Source: Paraglaciecola chathamensis S18K6
GTDB lineage: Bacteria > Pseudomonadota > Gammaproteobacteria > Enterobacterales > Alteromonadaceae
DNA: 64,000 bases
Direction of reading: 5' to 3'
Assembly: GCA_000314955.1 (NCBI GenBank)
Contig: BAEM01000040.1
Span: 1-64,000, forward strand
The position numbers and the translations under genes were made by a program. Every line of letters starts with the position of its first letter. Within the stretch, counting starts at the first letter, position 1. Positions 44,175-53,191 of the stretch are shown piece by piece. The notes under the pieces were generated by a model, which was not told the origin of the DNA, did not search any database, and saw nothing but the letters and a program-made list of their open reading frames with translations.

Positions 44175-45617
44175 ATGTGGAGCCACATGGCAATACAAGG
44201 TATCCGAATGGAAAAAATCATGCGCTTCCTGTCGATCATGTGGGTGAGCGTCACACTCATGTCGGTCGATAGTCTACACGCGGCACAATACGACGGGTTT
44301 GCGCTAGATGGCAATATTGACGACGGTATGAATGTACCGGCCTACAAGTTGCTCAAGATCAGCGGGGTAGGTGATAAAGGCGAAAAAATCGATGTTAAAC
44401 TGCTCAAAGACGGCGCGACGGTCACCATGGCCAGAGCAACGATAAATGACACAGGGAACTGGCAGGTATCGTTGCGAGAACAGCCTCCGGGCGGCCCATA
44501 TCAATTAATTATCAGCGATGGTAAACATAGTAAGTTCGTTAATGACCTGTATGTGGGCAAGCGCGATCTTCAGGCACGTAACCCAATGGGCCAGATTATT
44601 CTCTCTACGCGCTTGAAAGATAACATGCACTTACAACCACATGAGGCAATACACGTCAGTGGGTTGGCAGAACCTGGGCGAAAAATTGATATAAAGCTAA
44701 AAAGAGAAGATGAGACCTTGACCATGGCCAGAGTGCGGGTGGACGGGACAGGGCGTTGGCAAGTTACCATGGCAGGACAAAAAGCGGGTGGCCCGTTCTC
44801 GCTCAGTGTTACCGATAGCACACACTACAAAACCGTCAATGGGATCATCATAGGCCATGCAGACGTGAAACCAGCGCCAGAGGTCAAGCAGACACTGGCA
44901 TCAAATACCGTAAAAGAGCAATCTGCAGACAAAGTTGAGCCTGAATTCAACGAAGCTCAGGAAGAGCAAAAACCGAAGCAGACAAAACCTGCAGCACCCG
45001 AGGTCAAGCAGACATTGACATCAAATACGGTAAAAGAGCAATCTGCAGATAAAGTTGAGCCTGAGTTCAACGATGCTCAGAAAGCGCAAAAACCGAAGCA
45101 GACAAAACCTGCAGCACCTGAGCCACCCCCAGTAAAAAAAGCAGTCACCGAGCCTGAAAAAGACTTAGCACTAGCGAAAGTTGAAAATAAAGCAGTACCG
45201 ATAAAAAGTGAGTTTTTCGAGCCAAAATTCGATGATTTAGCATGGCCATTAGTCAACTTAAATTCGCTGGAAAGCGTGCCAAACAATACACCTTTGGTTG
45301 CTCGTAAGCATGTGCACTTTGCGATTGAGCCAGAAGAGGTTAGCTTGAGTGTGGGCCAAGCGAATCAAATTCAGAAAATCTACATAAATGGCCAAGCTTT
45401 AGATAGCGATGAATGGCAAAGTAATCCATTAAAGATCAAAGTGCCCAGTGACTTGTTCCGTTCTGGAGATAACGTGATTGCCTTGGTCTCTCTGCAAGAG
45501 TGGGACAATACACGTTTTATTGGTAAATCGGGTCGCTTTAATTTAAGCATTGACCAATTTAATCTTGAGCTATCGAATAATTGGAGTGTCTTTCACGCTG
45601 GCGTTGAGAGTTTATGA
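44175..45617 (+). CDS. Secreted protein with two Ig-like domains and a duplicated linker; function unknown
   Basis: 480 aa from ATG 44175 (GGGAG 8 bp upstream); GTG 44166 would overlap the ribosome site. A hydrophobic segment ending SLHAAQ predicts export. Two similar beta domains of about 95 aa follow (shared KISG/HVSG, GEKIDVKL/GRKIDIKL, TMARxxxxxTGxWQV, GGPYxLxxxDxxHxKxVN). A charged, Pro/Lys-rich linker contains two 40-residue copies (APEVKQTLxSNTVKEQSADK...). A C-terminal beta domain (about 365-475) recalls the jelly-roll part of sialate O-acetylesterases or glycosidases, but no catalytic motif is seen. It follows the sigma-54 activator and precedes tonB. A carbohydrate- or wall-binding envelope role is a guess. 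Confidence 0.75.
   Translation: MWSHMAIQGIRMEKIMRFLSIMWVSVTLMSVDSLHAAQYDGFALDGNIDDGMNVPAYKLLKISGVGDKGEKIDVKLLKDGATVTMARATINDTGNWQVSLREQPPGGPYQLIISDGKHSKFVNDLYVGKRDLQARNPMGQIILSTRLKDNMHLQPHEAIHVSGLAEPGRKIDIKLKREDETLTMARVRVDGTGRWQVTMAGQKAGGPFSLSVTDSTHYKTVNGIIIGHADVKPAPEVKQTLASNTVKEQSADKVEPEFNEAQEEQKPKQTKPAAPEVKQTLTSNTVKEQSADKVEPEFNDAQKAQKPKQTKPAAPEPPPVKKAVTEPEKDLALAKVENKAVPIKSEFFEPKFDDLAWPLVNLNSLESVPNNTPLVARKHVHFAIEPEEVSLSVGQANQIQKIYINGQALDSDEWQSNPLKIKVPSDLFRSGDNVIALVSLQEWDNTRFIGKSGRFNLSIDQFNLELSNNWSVFHAGVESL
44881..45120 (+). repeat. Two tandem 120-bp repeats in the linker of the secreted protein
   Basis: AGGTCAAGCAGACA at 44881 and AGGTCAAGCAGACA at 45001, exact 120-bp period, few substitutions; encodes the doubled 40-residue linker. 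Confidence 0.93.
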
Positions 45618-45627
45618 TGTAGATTTG

Positions 45628-45682
45628 ATACCAATTCCTATAAATAATTAACCACTTAGCGAAAATTTAATGGAATTGGTAT
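45628..45682. repeat. ATACCAATTCC inverted repeat (REP/MITE-like)
   Basis: ATACCAATTCC (45628-45638) and GGAATTGGTAT (45672-45682), perfect 11-bp arms around a 33-bp AT-rich centre. I recall this palindrome as a common intergenic element in Alteromonadales. It lies just after the stop at 45617 and may also act as a transcript end. Confidence 0.65.
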
Positions 45683-45750
45683 GAGCCTTATCTTTGTCTC
45701 TTTTAAGTACGATATTTTCTTGAATTTAAAATAATTTAACCCCTTTTCAG

Positions 45751-45766
45751 TGGCTCGCGCGTTACT
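45751..45766 (+). promoter_or_regulatory. Candidate sigma-54 promoter before tonB (variant -12)
   Basis: TGGCTCGCGCGTTACT: TGGC and CG match the -24 box, TT.CT the -12 box with correct 10-bp spacing, but -13 G is A, a serious mismatch. Would start transcription just before AGGAG at 45779. Confidence 0.3.
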
Positions 45767-45790
45767 TCTTTAAATCACAGGAGAATAACG

Positions 45791-46450
45791 ATGCAAACAC
45801 CCATTGATTTAGCCTCAACGCCCGCTTTGTATTTTAATGGTCAAGCGATAGTCCGCACTACAGGAACTATACTTTTGGCCGCCTCAGTAACGTTCGGCTT
45901 GTTTGTCGCCATGCAAAAACTGATCGAGAACAACCAAAGTTCAACATCGCCAGAACCTGCATTACCAACGATTACCTTGTTCCAAAATATGGATGATAGC
46001 AAAGTGGTGGAGAAGCCAAAGCCCTTGCCTAAGCCCAAGCCTGTACCGATCCCTAAGGAGCAAGTTAAGCCGCAAGAAGAGGCACCAGACAAATCGGTTT
46101 TGCTCTCAAAGTATGTCCCCGATATCACCATTGCTAGTCCGTCAGACCCAGTTGGTACCCAAATTACCTTGAATGAAGGAGAGGCGAGACCTGTGGTACG
46201 AATTGAACCCAAATACCCAGCACAAGCAGCGAGGGATGGGGTTGAGGGCTGGGTTAAGTTGAGGTTCTCTATTGGTACAAGAGGCCAAGTTTTGAATATT
46301 GATGTACTTGAAGCACAGCCCAAGCGCACATTTGACCGTGAAGCTAAGCGGGCTTTGGGTAAATGGAAATACAAGCCACAAGTTGTAGGCGGTAAACCTC
46401 AGCAGCAAGATGGCATAACTGTCGTTCTAGATTTCAAGCTATCTCAATAG
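45791..46450 (+). CDS. TonB-family energy transducer
   Basis: 219 aa. One N-terminal membrane helix (about 22-42), a Pro/Lys-rich periplasmic spacer (KPKPLPKPKPVPIPK) and a C-terminal TonB domain (about 135-219) with EPKYPAQAARDGVEGWVKLRFSI and a final VVLDFKL. It lacks adjacent exbB/exbD. It is followed within about 35 bp by an ECF-type sigma factor gene, an association seen in iron or polysaccharide surface signalling, though the usual FecR-type anti-sigma is absent. AGGAG lies 7 bp before the ATG. Confidence 0.93.
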   Translation: MQTPIDLASTPALYFNGQAIVRTTGTILLAASVTFGLFVAMQKLIENNQSSTSPEPALPTITLFQNMDDSKVVEKPKPLPKPKPVPIPKEQVKPQEEAPDKSVLLSKYVPDITIASPSDPVGTQITLNEGEARPVVRIEPKYPAQAARDGVEGWVKLRFSIGTRGQVLNIDVLEAQPKRTFDREAKRALGKWKYKPQVVGGKPQQQDGITVVLDFKLSQ

Positions 46451-46485
46451 ATTAGGGTCTGGCATAGTGGGCTCACATCGTTGGC

Positions 46486-47085
46486 ATGGAAAGTAAACCT
46501 CAAAAGGGGAAGCGATTGACGATAAACATGATGGTAAAATCTTGGTTTACTCTATCAAGCACTAACGAAAGCTTGATGACGCGCTATTCGCATTCTGGTG
46601 ATCAGGCGCTATTAGTAAAATTATATGATGCATGTGGTGACGATTTGTACCATTTTTTATTGACCTTATCTGATAGCTCATTGGCGAAAGATATTTGCCA
46701 GAAGACTTGGCTTAAAGTAATGGAAAAAAGGCATATGTACCAAGATTCAGGGCTGTTTAAAGCATGGTTATTTACACTTGCGCGCAATCTTTTGATGGAT
46801 GAATATCGTGCTGTTCAGCGTCTATCGTTAATAGTTAATGTACATGAACTCTCAGGAGAGGCGCTTGACATGAGTGGTTCAATCTTAGGAGTTTTTGACA
46901 AGGCTTTGATGTCTTTGCCTTTTGTGCAGCGCGAAGCTTTTTGCTTGCAACAGGAAGGGTTTAGTTTAAAAGAGATAGCGCAGATCACGCACTGTGAACA
47001 CGAAACAATCAAAAGCCGTCTACGTTATGCTAAAGCGACGTTGCAAGTGTTACTGAAGGATATTGCTGGAGATGTATATGTCTGA
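46486..47085 (+). CDS. ECF-type RNA polymerase sigma factor
   Basis: 199 aa. Region 2 at about 40-110 (DLYHFLLTLSDSSLAKDICQKTWLKVMEKRHMY, FKAWLFTLARNLLMDEYR) and region 4 at about 140-195 (LPFVQREAFCLQQEGFSLKEIAQITHCEHETIKSRLRYAK). It lacks sigma-70 regions 1 and 3, so is ECF-type. The start could be as late as ATG 46528, because no good ribosome site precedes 46486. It overlaps the membrane-protein gene by 8 bp, the arrangement of a sigma and its regulator. Target promoters are unknown. Confidence 0.9.
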   Translation: MESKPQKGKRLTINMMVKSWFTLSSTNESLMTRYSHSGDQALLVKLYDACGDDLYHFLLTLSDSSLAKDICQKTWLKVMEKRHMYQDSGLFKAWLFTLARNLLMDEYRAVQRLSLIVNVHELSGEALDMSGSILGVFDKALMSLPFVQREAFCLQQEGFSLKEIAQITHCEHETIKSRLRYAKATLQVLLKDIAGDVYV

Positions 47086-47689
47086 GCGCAATAATTGGGA
47101 GAACGACCGGAAAAACGATCAAGCGACAGAGTCACTTACTCGTTTGTATCAGCAGCGTAAAGCCCAGTTGAAAGCACCACCGGGTATCAAGCGCACAATG
47201 TTACGTTCACATGACTCACACAATTCCGCGAATCAACTCGGTCGACGCATGGGGCACATTGCGCTTGCTGCTAGCACTTTCTTATTAATACTTATCACAT
47301 TTTGGCATCATAGTGCATGGAAAGGGGCTTCTGAAGAGTTTGCTCAAGCGAGTTATACGCAAGTGACACTGCACTCGTTAGCCAATAAAAAACAATCGGA
47401 TGTCATTACAGAACGATTTGCTCAGCACTATGCTGATTATTTGGCGCAGCGGGAGGTCTTGGTTATGCATCATCAAAAACACGCTGTACTCGCCACATCG
47501 AATAACGGCTGGCAGCTTAAAACTTGCGACGCACAGATTGTCAAAGTGTCACAAGATTTAATTGATGCACTGCGCAGTATTCATCAAATAGAGGGGCATT
47601 TTAGCCGAGGGGATTTAGTTGCCGTGAAGTTTGACAAAAATGGCATCATTTTGGGGATAGAGCACAGCGAGCAATATCAGCATTGCTAA
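47078..47689 (+). CDS. Membrane protein, possible anti-sigma partner
   Basis: 203 aa from ATG 47078, with GGAG 6 bp upstream inside the sigma gene. Charged N-terminal ~70 residues facing the cytoplasm, one membrane helix (about 68-88, IALAASTFLLILITFW) and a ~110-residue periplasmic domain. No zinc-binding HxxxCxxC anti-sigma motif and no FecR domain are seen. Its position and one-pass topology fit an anti-sigma or surface-signal regulator, but sequence alone does not prove it. Confidence 0.7.
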   Translation: MSERNNWENDRKNDQATESLTRLYQQRKAQLKAPPGIKRTMLRSHDSHNSANQLGRRMGHIALAASTFLLILITFWHHSAWKGASEEFAQASYTQVTLHSLANKKQSDVITERFAQHYADYLAQREVLVMHHQKHAVLATSNNGWQLKTCDAQIVKVSQDLIDALRSIHQIEGHFSRGDLVAVKFDKNGIILGIEHSEQYQHC

Positions 47690-47855
47690 TTTATATATTC
47701 GCTTTATCAACTTTTCATTGAAAGTCTTTATCTGTCTAGCTAGTTTTTGAATGTAAGCACAGCAGATACCATTTCATCACTGACGGTAACAAGCCGGTGT
47801 AAGCAATAAAAAGCACTGGTGGTGGTACTAAAGCCAACGAACATGATGAAATTCA

Positions 47856-48500
47856 ATGGATAACGCAATGCTAACTCTTATCGTAAAATTTTTAGTCAAA
47901 CCGGAGCAATTAGTGGCCTTTAAACAGGCGCTTAATACCAACAGGTTAGGTTCACAAAATGAGCCTGGTATGCGTGAAATGCGCTTTTTTCAGGGCAAAG
48001 ATTCACCGAACACTATTTTTGCTTATGAGCGCTGGGAAAATGCCCAAGCCCATCAAGAGCATGTTAATCAGCCGTATACGCAGACCTTATTGCAACTGGC
48101 CGAGAGCGCATTGTTATCTCCCATAGAAATGATGACATTGAATGATACTGATCCAGCGCCTTTGCATGAAAATAACCCCAAGCGAGTGCAAGCCGAAGAT
48201 GATGTATTTAGCCTCTTTTTTATATTCAAAATAAAAGAAGCGTACAAAGAACAGCTATTGCAACAATTTACCTCCCACGTGGCCCAAACGCGTAGCGAAG
48301 AGCCAGGGAACATCGTATTTGACTTGTATACCATAGACGGGCAAGACGACACGCTGGTGATTTATGAGCATTGGCGTAAAGAGTCTGACCTGTGGGATAT
48401 CCATTTCAAACAGCCCTATGTGATTGAAACAAACAAGCTGTTAGAGCAGGCTATTGTTGGTGACATGAAACAATATATGAATTTCGTCAACGAGTTTTAA
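47856..48500 (+). CDS. Two-domain ABM (antibiotic biosynthesis monooxygenase-like) protein
   Basis: 214 aa formed by two similar ~95-residue dimeric alpha/beta-barrel domains (about 5-95 and 112-208): EPGMREMRFF/EPGNIVFDLY, FAYERWENAQAHQEHVNQPY/VIYEHWRKESDLWDIHFKQPY. Single-domain family members act as quinol monooxygenases or heme enzymes; fused pairs mimic the natural dimer. Substrate unknown. It stands alone, ended by the terminator at 48563. Confidence 0.88.
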   Translation: MDNAMLTLIVKFLVKPEQLVAFKQALNTNRLGSQNEPGMREMRFFQGKDSPNTIFAYERWENAQAHQEHVNQPYTQTLLQLAESALLSPIEMMTLNDTDPAPLHENNPKRVQAEDDVFSLFFIFKIKEAYKEQLLQQFTSHVAQTRSEEPGNIVFDLYTIDGQDDTLVIYEHWRKESDLWDIHFKQPYVIETNKLLEQAIVGDMKQYMNFVNEF

Positions 48501-48562
48501 GTCAACTGATATAGACGTAAATCTCTGACAAATTTGCAAAATTGTGTGTGACTTCCTATTGG

Positions 48563-48602
48563 CCATAATTGAGTTTAACGACTCTTTATGGTCTTTTTTT
48601 TT
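48563..48602 (+). terminator. Rho-independent terminator after ABM gene
   Basis: CCATAATTGAGT (48563-48574) with ACTCTTTATGG (48581-48591), one bulge, followed by TC and nine T. Confidence 0.75.
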
Positions 48603-48734
48603 GCCAGTTACCTCTATGCCCTTATTGGACTACAGGACTGACCTCTGATATAAATCTGTTACGGGGAAGTGAGTTAGGTGTCTGCACTGGGTGGACTGCG
48701 GCTCATTCAACACCGAAAAATGAATAGGGATATT

Positions 48735-49727
48735 ATGCTACCACTCACACGAATTTTCTGTGTTTTTTTCATTTTGGGCGCGGTGAATGCTCATGGGCAA
48801 GACACGACGCCAAGCCAAGAGGCAAGCCAAGACAGCAGTCAGGCACAAGCATCAATCGAACAAACTCAACAAGAAAAAGAACAGCAGGAATATATGCTGT
48901 GGGCCAATGCCTTGTGGGAATCAATGACACCGCAAACCGGCAATATTGCATTACCTGGGAATGTCGCAGAATTAAACGTACCTGACGATTTTTATTATTT
49001 GAATTCGCAAGATTCGCGCAAAGTGCTGGAAGACATTTGGGGCAACCCACCAGGCAGTGCAGATGGTATGTTGGGGATGCTATTTCCCGCAGGAGCGACA
49101 CCATTTGAAGGTGATTCATGGGGCGTTACCATTGAGTATCAACAAGATGGCTACGTCACAGATGAAGACGCTGATGAGATAAATTATGATGACTTATTGG
49201 CACAGATGCAGGAAGACACGCAGCTAAGCAGTGAAGAGCGCGTAACCCAAGGGTATGAGGCGATTTCACTTATCGGTTGGGCAGCTAAGCCGTATTACGA
49301 TGAAGCCTCAAATAAATTGCACTGGGCAAAAGAGCTAAAATTCGGTGACGCCCCAGTTAATACGCTGAACTACAATATCCGCGTTCTAGGTCGTAAAGGG
49401 GTGTTAGTGCTGAACTTTATTGCAGGTATGGACCAACTCCCGCTGATTAATCAAAACCTAGACACGGTTTTGACCATGGCTGATTTTAAAGAAGGGTCTA
49501 AATACGCTGACTTTAATCCTGAGATTGATGATGTAGCGGCTTATGGCATTGGCGCGTTGGTCGCGGGTAAAGTGCTGGCAAAAACGGGATTAATAGCAGC
49601 GGCCTTAGTGTTTTTAAAGAAGTTTGGTGTGATCATTGTGCTTGCGCTGGGTGCATTTGCACGCAAGCTTTATAAAGGACGAAAAAGCAAAGCTAAAGAA
49701 AGCAAAGCCGAAGAAAGCACAGAATAG
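48735..49727 (+). CDS. DUF2167 membrane protein
   Basis: 330 aa from ATG 48735, preceded by AGGGA and giving a clean signal peptide (LTRIFCVFFILGAVNAHGQ); GTG 48678 and ATG 48720 are longer options. A Gln/Glu-rich stretch follows, then the DUF2167 core (about 75-290: DSWGVTIEYQQDGYVTDEDADEINYDDLL, SLIGWAAKPYYDEASNKLHWAKEL), and a C-terminal membrane segment (about 275-318) with a lysine-rich tail. Function unknown; some members are induced by envelope stress or copper. Single gene with its own terminator. Confidence 0.88.
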   Translation: MLPLTRIFCVFFILGAVNAHGQDTTPSQEASQDSSQAQASIEQTQQEKEQQEYMLWANALWESMTPQTGNIALPGNVAELNVPDDFYYLNSQDSRKVLEDIWGNPPGSADGMLGMLFPAGATPFEGDSWGVTIEYQQDGYVTDEDADEINYDDLLAQMQEDTQLSSEERVTQGYEAISLIGWAAKPYYDEASNKLHWAKELKFGDAPVNTLNYNIRVLGRKGVLVLNFIAGMDQLPLINQNLDTVLTMADFKEGSKYADFNPEIDDVAAYGIGALVAGKVLAKTGLIAAALVFLKKFGVIIVLALGAFARKLYKGRKSKAKESKAEESTE

Positions 49728-49742
49728 GCGCTGCTTTAAATT

Positions 49743-49770
49743 AAAAACGCTGCCCAAAGGCAGCGTTTTT
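49743..49770. terminator. Bidirectional terminator, DUF2167 / galM
   Basis: AAAAACGCTGCC (49743-49754), loop CAAA, GGCAGCGTTTTT (49759-49770). Serves both converging units. Confidence 0.92.
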
Positions 49771-49833
49771 ATGTATCACTGGCTTTTCGCGCTCATTTTA
49801 TTTCGTTTAGAATATCTCGTTAAGAATATCGCG

Positions 49834-50916
49834 TTAACAAAAGGACACGCGATATTCAGTGACAGAGAAGTGCGCTTCATCGGCTTTAAGCGTTGCACTT
49901 GGAAAACTAGGCTGGTTTGGTGAATCAGGGTAAAATTGGGTTTCAAAACAATATGCATGTTTTCCTTGGTACTCAGTTGCGCCTTTACCTATTGGCTCAG
50001 GCCCCACGTAATTTGCAGTGTACAATTGCATGCCTGGCATAGTGGTCAATACACTGAGCGTTCTACCACTGGCGGTATCTACCGCTTTAGCGACCAATTC
50101 TGGCGATTCCATATCGCTCTGATAAGCATCTAAGCACCAGTTGTGGTCAAAGCCATTACCCAATTTAATTTGCTCATGGCTAGATTGCAGCGGCCCGTTA
50201 AGCGTCGTGAGTTCACGTAAGTCAAAGGGTGAGCCTGCTACATCAACTCGCTCTCCTAACGGAATTGCATTTTCATCCGTTGGCGTATAGCGGCTGGCTA
50301 AAATTTGCACCTTGTGACTTTCCACGGAGCCACTGTCGTGGCCGGCCAGGTTAAAGTAGCTGTGTTGGGTAGGATTAAAAACCGTATCTTGGGTGGTGTG
50401 TGCTTGGTAGCTAATTCTTAATCCTGATGGCGCTAATGTATAGGTAACATTGACAGTTAACTGCCCCGGGAAGCCTTGATCACCGTCTTCGCTTACCAAG
50501 GTTAACTTCAAAGAGGGTTGCGTGACGTCGTCAAGCTCTTGTACTTGCCACACTCGGCGATTAAAGCCGTCTGCGCCACCATGTAAGCAGTTTCCTGCCT
50601 GATTTACATCAACTTGGTAAATCACATCATTCAGAGCAAACTGCCCTTTTGCGATACGGTTAGCATAACGCCCAACAACCGCGCCCAAATAGGCTTGGTC
50701 AGCGATATAATCTTCAAGCGTGTCAAAGCCAAGTACGATATCCACTTTCGTTTGGTTGTCGCTGTTATCTGAACTATTAGTAGCGGGTACTAACCAGCGA
50801 CGAATAATACCACCCATGTCCAGAATATCGACTTGCATGCCATGCTCATTGCTTAGCGAGTATTCTGTGACTTTTTGTCCATTGACTAGGGTGCCAAACA
50901 AACGTTTAGTGATCAT
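49834..50916 (-). CDS. galM: Aldose 1-epimerase (galactose mutarotase)
   Basis: 360 aa. Interconverts alpha and beta galactose or glucose. Motifs: [35 protein letters not shown] (catalytic His) and [17 protein letters not shown] (catalytic Glu). Slightly longer than the usual ~340 aa. It is the last gene of the six-gene minus-strand operon and overlaps glpK by 4 bp (ATGA), so the two are translationally coupled. In this operon it would supply the beta-galactose that the dehydrogenase oxidises. Confidence 0.93.
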   Translation of the reverse strand: MITKRLFGTLVNGQKVTEYSLSNEHGMQVDILDMGGIIRRWLVPATNSSDNSDNQTKVDIVLGFDTLEDYIADQAYLGAVVGRYANRIAKGQFALNDVIYQVDVNQAGNCLHGGADGFNRRVWQVQELDDVTQPSLKLTLVSEDGDQGFPGQLTVNVTYTLAPSGLRISYQAHTTQDTVFNPTQHSYFNLAGHDSGSVESHKVQILASRYTPTDENAIPLGERVDVAGSPFDLRELTTLNGPLQSSHEQIKLGNGFDHNWCLDAYQSDMESPELVAKAVDTASGRTLSVLTTMPGMQLYTANYVGPEPIGKGATEYQGKHAYCFETQFYPDSPNQPSFPSATLKADEAHFSVTEYRVSFC

Positions 50917-52406
50917 TTTGAATACCCTAACGTGCTTTGTACTGCATTTTCCCAGCCTGAAATAAGCTTTCTGCGTTGCGATGACGCCATGCTCGCTTCA
51001 AAACTGCTTTCTACCTCGTTCATACTCGCCAACTGCTCGCATGATTGATAGATACCCGCTTTAAGCCCTGCAAGGTATGCAGCGCCTAGGGCGGTAGTTT
51101 CCATTATTTTGGGGCGCTCTACGGTGACATCGAGAATGCCTGCTAGGAACTGACATAACCAGTTATTGCCCACCATACCGCCATCTACGCGAATTTTATC
51201 CAAGGATACGCCGTCTTCGGCCATAGCGTGAAGTAAGTCAGATGTTTGATAGCACACTGATTCAAGCGCTGCCCGAACGAAATGAGCATTGGTAGTGCCA
51301 CGAGTTAGGCCGAACACAGCGCCACGTGCGTCTGGTGCCCAATGAGGTGCACCTAATCCTGCAAAGGCAGGCACCATATATACGCCGTGCTCATCATCCA
51401 AAGATTTGGCTAAATCTTCGGTTTCTGAAGCACTTCTTATTACACCTATTCCATCGCGTAACCACTGAATGGCTGCACCTGCAATAAAGATTGAGCCTTC
51501 TAGCGCATAGTGAGTCTCACCTTTAATGGTGTAGGCTACTGTAGTCAACAACTTGTTTTTTGAATTAAAAGCTTTAGTACCTGTGTTGAGCATAACAAAG
51601 CAGCCAGTACCATAGGTGCTTTTGATTGCGCCTTCATTGAAACAGCATTGGCCTATACTGGCGGCTTGTTGATCGCCTGCCACACCCAATATTGGTAAGG
51701 AAAAACCAAACAAGTCTTCCGTTGTGTGACCAAAATCATCGGCACACTCCTTAACCTCAGGTAGCACAGATTTAGGCACATTAAACACTTCTAATAGCTT
51801 AGGATCCCACGCCATATCATGGATATTGAACAAATTGGTCCTACTTGCATTGGTCACGTCTGTGGCATGCATTTGCCCGTCAGTTAAACGCCAAATAAGG
51901 AAGGAATCTATGGTACCAAATGCCAGATCGCCAGCTTCGGCCTTCTCACGTGCCCCGTCAACATTATCTAGGATCCAAGCGACTTTTGAGGCAGAAAAAT
52001 AAGGGTCGAGTAATAACCCTGTGCGGGAATTCACCACGTCGAACAAACCTTTATCTTGCATATCTCGACAAGTTTGCGCTGTGCGTCTGTCTTGCCAAAC
52101 AATGGCATTATAAATAGCTTGCCCTGTGTTTCTGTCCCAAACAACGGTGGTTTCACGTTGGTTCGTTACCCCAATGGCAGCAATACGCGCGCCTTTTGCA
52201 ATCGCTTCTGATATCGCTTGGCGGCAAACAACCACAGTAGAAGACCAGATATCCTCAGGGTCGTGCTCTACCCAACCATCGTTCGGGTAATGTTGAGCGA
52301 ACTCTTGTTGAGCTACTGCAATAATGCTCGAATCAGGCGCAAAAATGATGGCTCGCGTTGAAGTGGTACCTTGGTCAATAGCTAATATACAATCTTTGAT
52401 CCGCAT
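50913..52406 (-). CDS. glpK: Glycerol kinase
   Basis: 497 aa, the standard length. FGGY kinase with glycerol-kinase-specific stretches: [12 protein letters not shown] (phosphate loop), [38 protein letters not shown] and [14 protein letters not shown]. Makes sn-glycerol-3-phosphate in the cytoplasm. Neither glpF nor glpD is nearby; instead it lies in an operon of galactose-oxidising genes, 24 bp after the GntR gene. This points to a substrate containing both galactose and glycerol. Confidence 0.94.
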   Translation of the reverse strand: MRIKDCILAIDQGTTSTRAIIFAPDSSIIAVAQQEFAQHYPNDGWVEHDPEDIWSSTVVVCRQAISEAIAKGARIAAIGVTNQRETTVVWDRNTGQAIYNAIVWQDRRTAQTCRDMQDKGLFDVVNSRTGLLLDPYFSASKVAWILDNVDGAREKAEAGDLAFGTIDSFLIWRLTDGQMHATDVTNASRTNLFNIHDMAWDPKLLEVFNVPKSVLPEVKECADDFGHTTEDLFGFSLPILGVAGDQQAASIGQCCFNEGAIKSTYGTGCFVMLNTGTKAFNSKNKLLTTVAYTIKGETHYALEGSIFIAGAAIQWLRDGIGVIRSASETEDLAKSLDDEHGVYMVPAFAGLGAPHWAPDARGAVFGLTRGTTNAHFVRAALESVCYQTSDLLHAMAEDGVSLDKIRVDGGMVGNNWLCQFLAGILDVTVERPKIMETTALGAAYLAGLKAGIYQSCEQLASMNEVESSFEASMASSQRRKLISGWENAVQSTLGYSK

Positions 52407-52430
52407 CGCAATTTCGGTCCTTTTACAGGT

Positions 52431-53165
52431 TTAACTTTGTTGAGATTTTCTACTTTTTTCTTCATCTAATGCTTTATTTAGCAAGGTCTTTGCTTCTAAA
52501 AGCAGGCTGCGCATTTGATTTTCAGCCGCTTGATGATCCCCTGCTAAAATGTAATCTAAGATCTCTTGATGATCTTCTACGCTTGCCCGGTCTACACCTT
52601 TGTGACGATTGGTGATCCTTATACTAAAGCGCAGTGCTACCTCTATGGTATGGCGCATATTCCAGAAAAATCGATTACCGCTGGCCTCTAAAATTCCTAC
52701 ATGAAAGGCAATATCTGCATCTAAATGGTCATCTTCACCGCGAGCGGCTGCTTCCATTCGCTCGATTGCAGCGATTAAATTCTGACGGTTTTCATCGGTT
52801 AAATTCGATGCTGCCAAGCCTGCGGCTGCCGGCTCTATGGCTAATCGCATATCGGCAAATTCCGAAATAATCGGTAATGAGCCTTTGCGATCTAATAACC
52901 AATTTAAAATGTCTGGATCAGACAAATTCCAATGGGACTCAGGTAATACAATCGTGCCTCGTCTAGGGCGTGCATCTAGCATACCCTTGGCTGTCAGCAT
53001 TTTTACTGCTTCACGCAGCACAGTGCGGCTCGCGTCAAACGATTCGCAAAGGGCTGCTTCTGCCATTAAAGGTTCCCCCTGAGGGTATTCGCCTAATGCG
53101 ATTGCTTTGCCCAAAGACTGAACGATGTGCCGAGTGAAATTACCGCTAAACATTCTACTTGCCAT
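52431..53165 (-). CDS. FadR-type (FCD) GntR regulator of the galactose operon
   Basis: 244 aa. N-terminal winged helix (about 8-75, ALCESFDASRTVLREAVKMLTAKGMLDARPRRGTIVL) and an all-helical FCD ligand domain (about 90-220) with the Asp and His residues that usually bind metal and sugar acid (DADIAFHVGILEASGN). Similar in type to DgoR. Lies within the operon, so is autoregulated; galactonate or KDGal is a likely effector (inferred). Confidence 0.92.
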   Translation of the reverse strand: MASRMFSGNFTRHIVQSLGKAIALGEYPQGEPLMAEAALCESFDASRTVLREAVKMLTAKGMLDARPRRGTIVLPESHWNLSDPDILNWLLDRKGSLPIISEFADMRLAIEPAAAGLAASNLTDENRQNLIAAIERMEAAARGEDDHLDADIAFHVGILEASGNRFFWNMRHTIEVALRFSIRITNRHKGVDRASVEDHQEILDYILAGDHQAAENQMRSLLLEAKTLLNKALDEEKSRKSQQS

Positions 53166-53191
53166 GTTGTTTTCCGCGTTTCATTGTTATT

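Noticed and set aside
49636-49923. Plus-strand frame across the end of the DUF2167 gene
   Set aside because: It runs over the DUF2167 3' end, the bidirectional terminator and the galM 3' end in the wrong strand.
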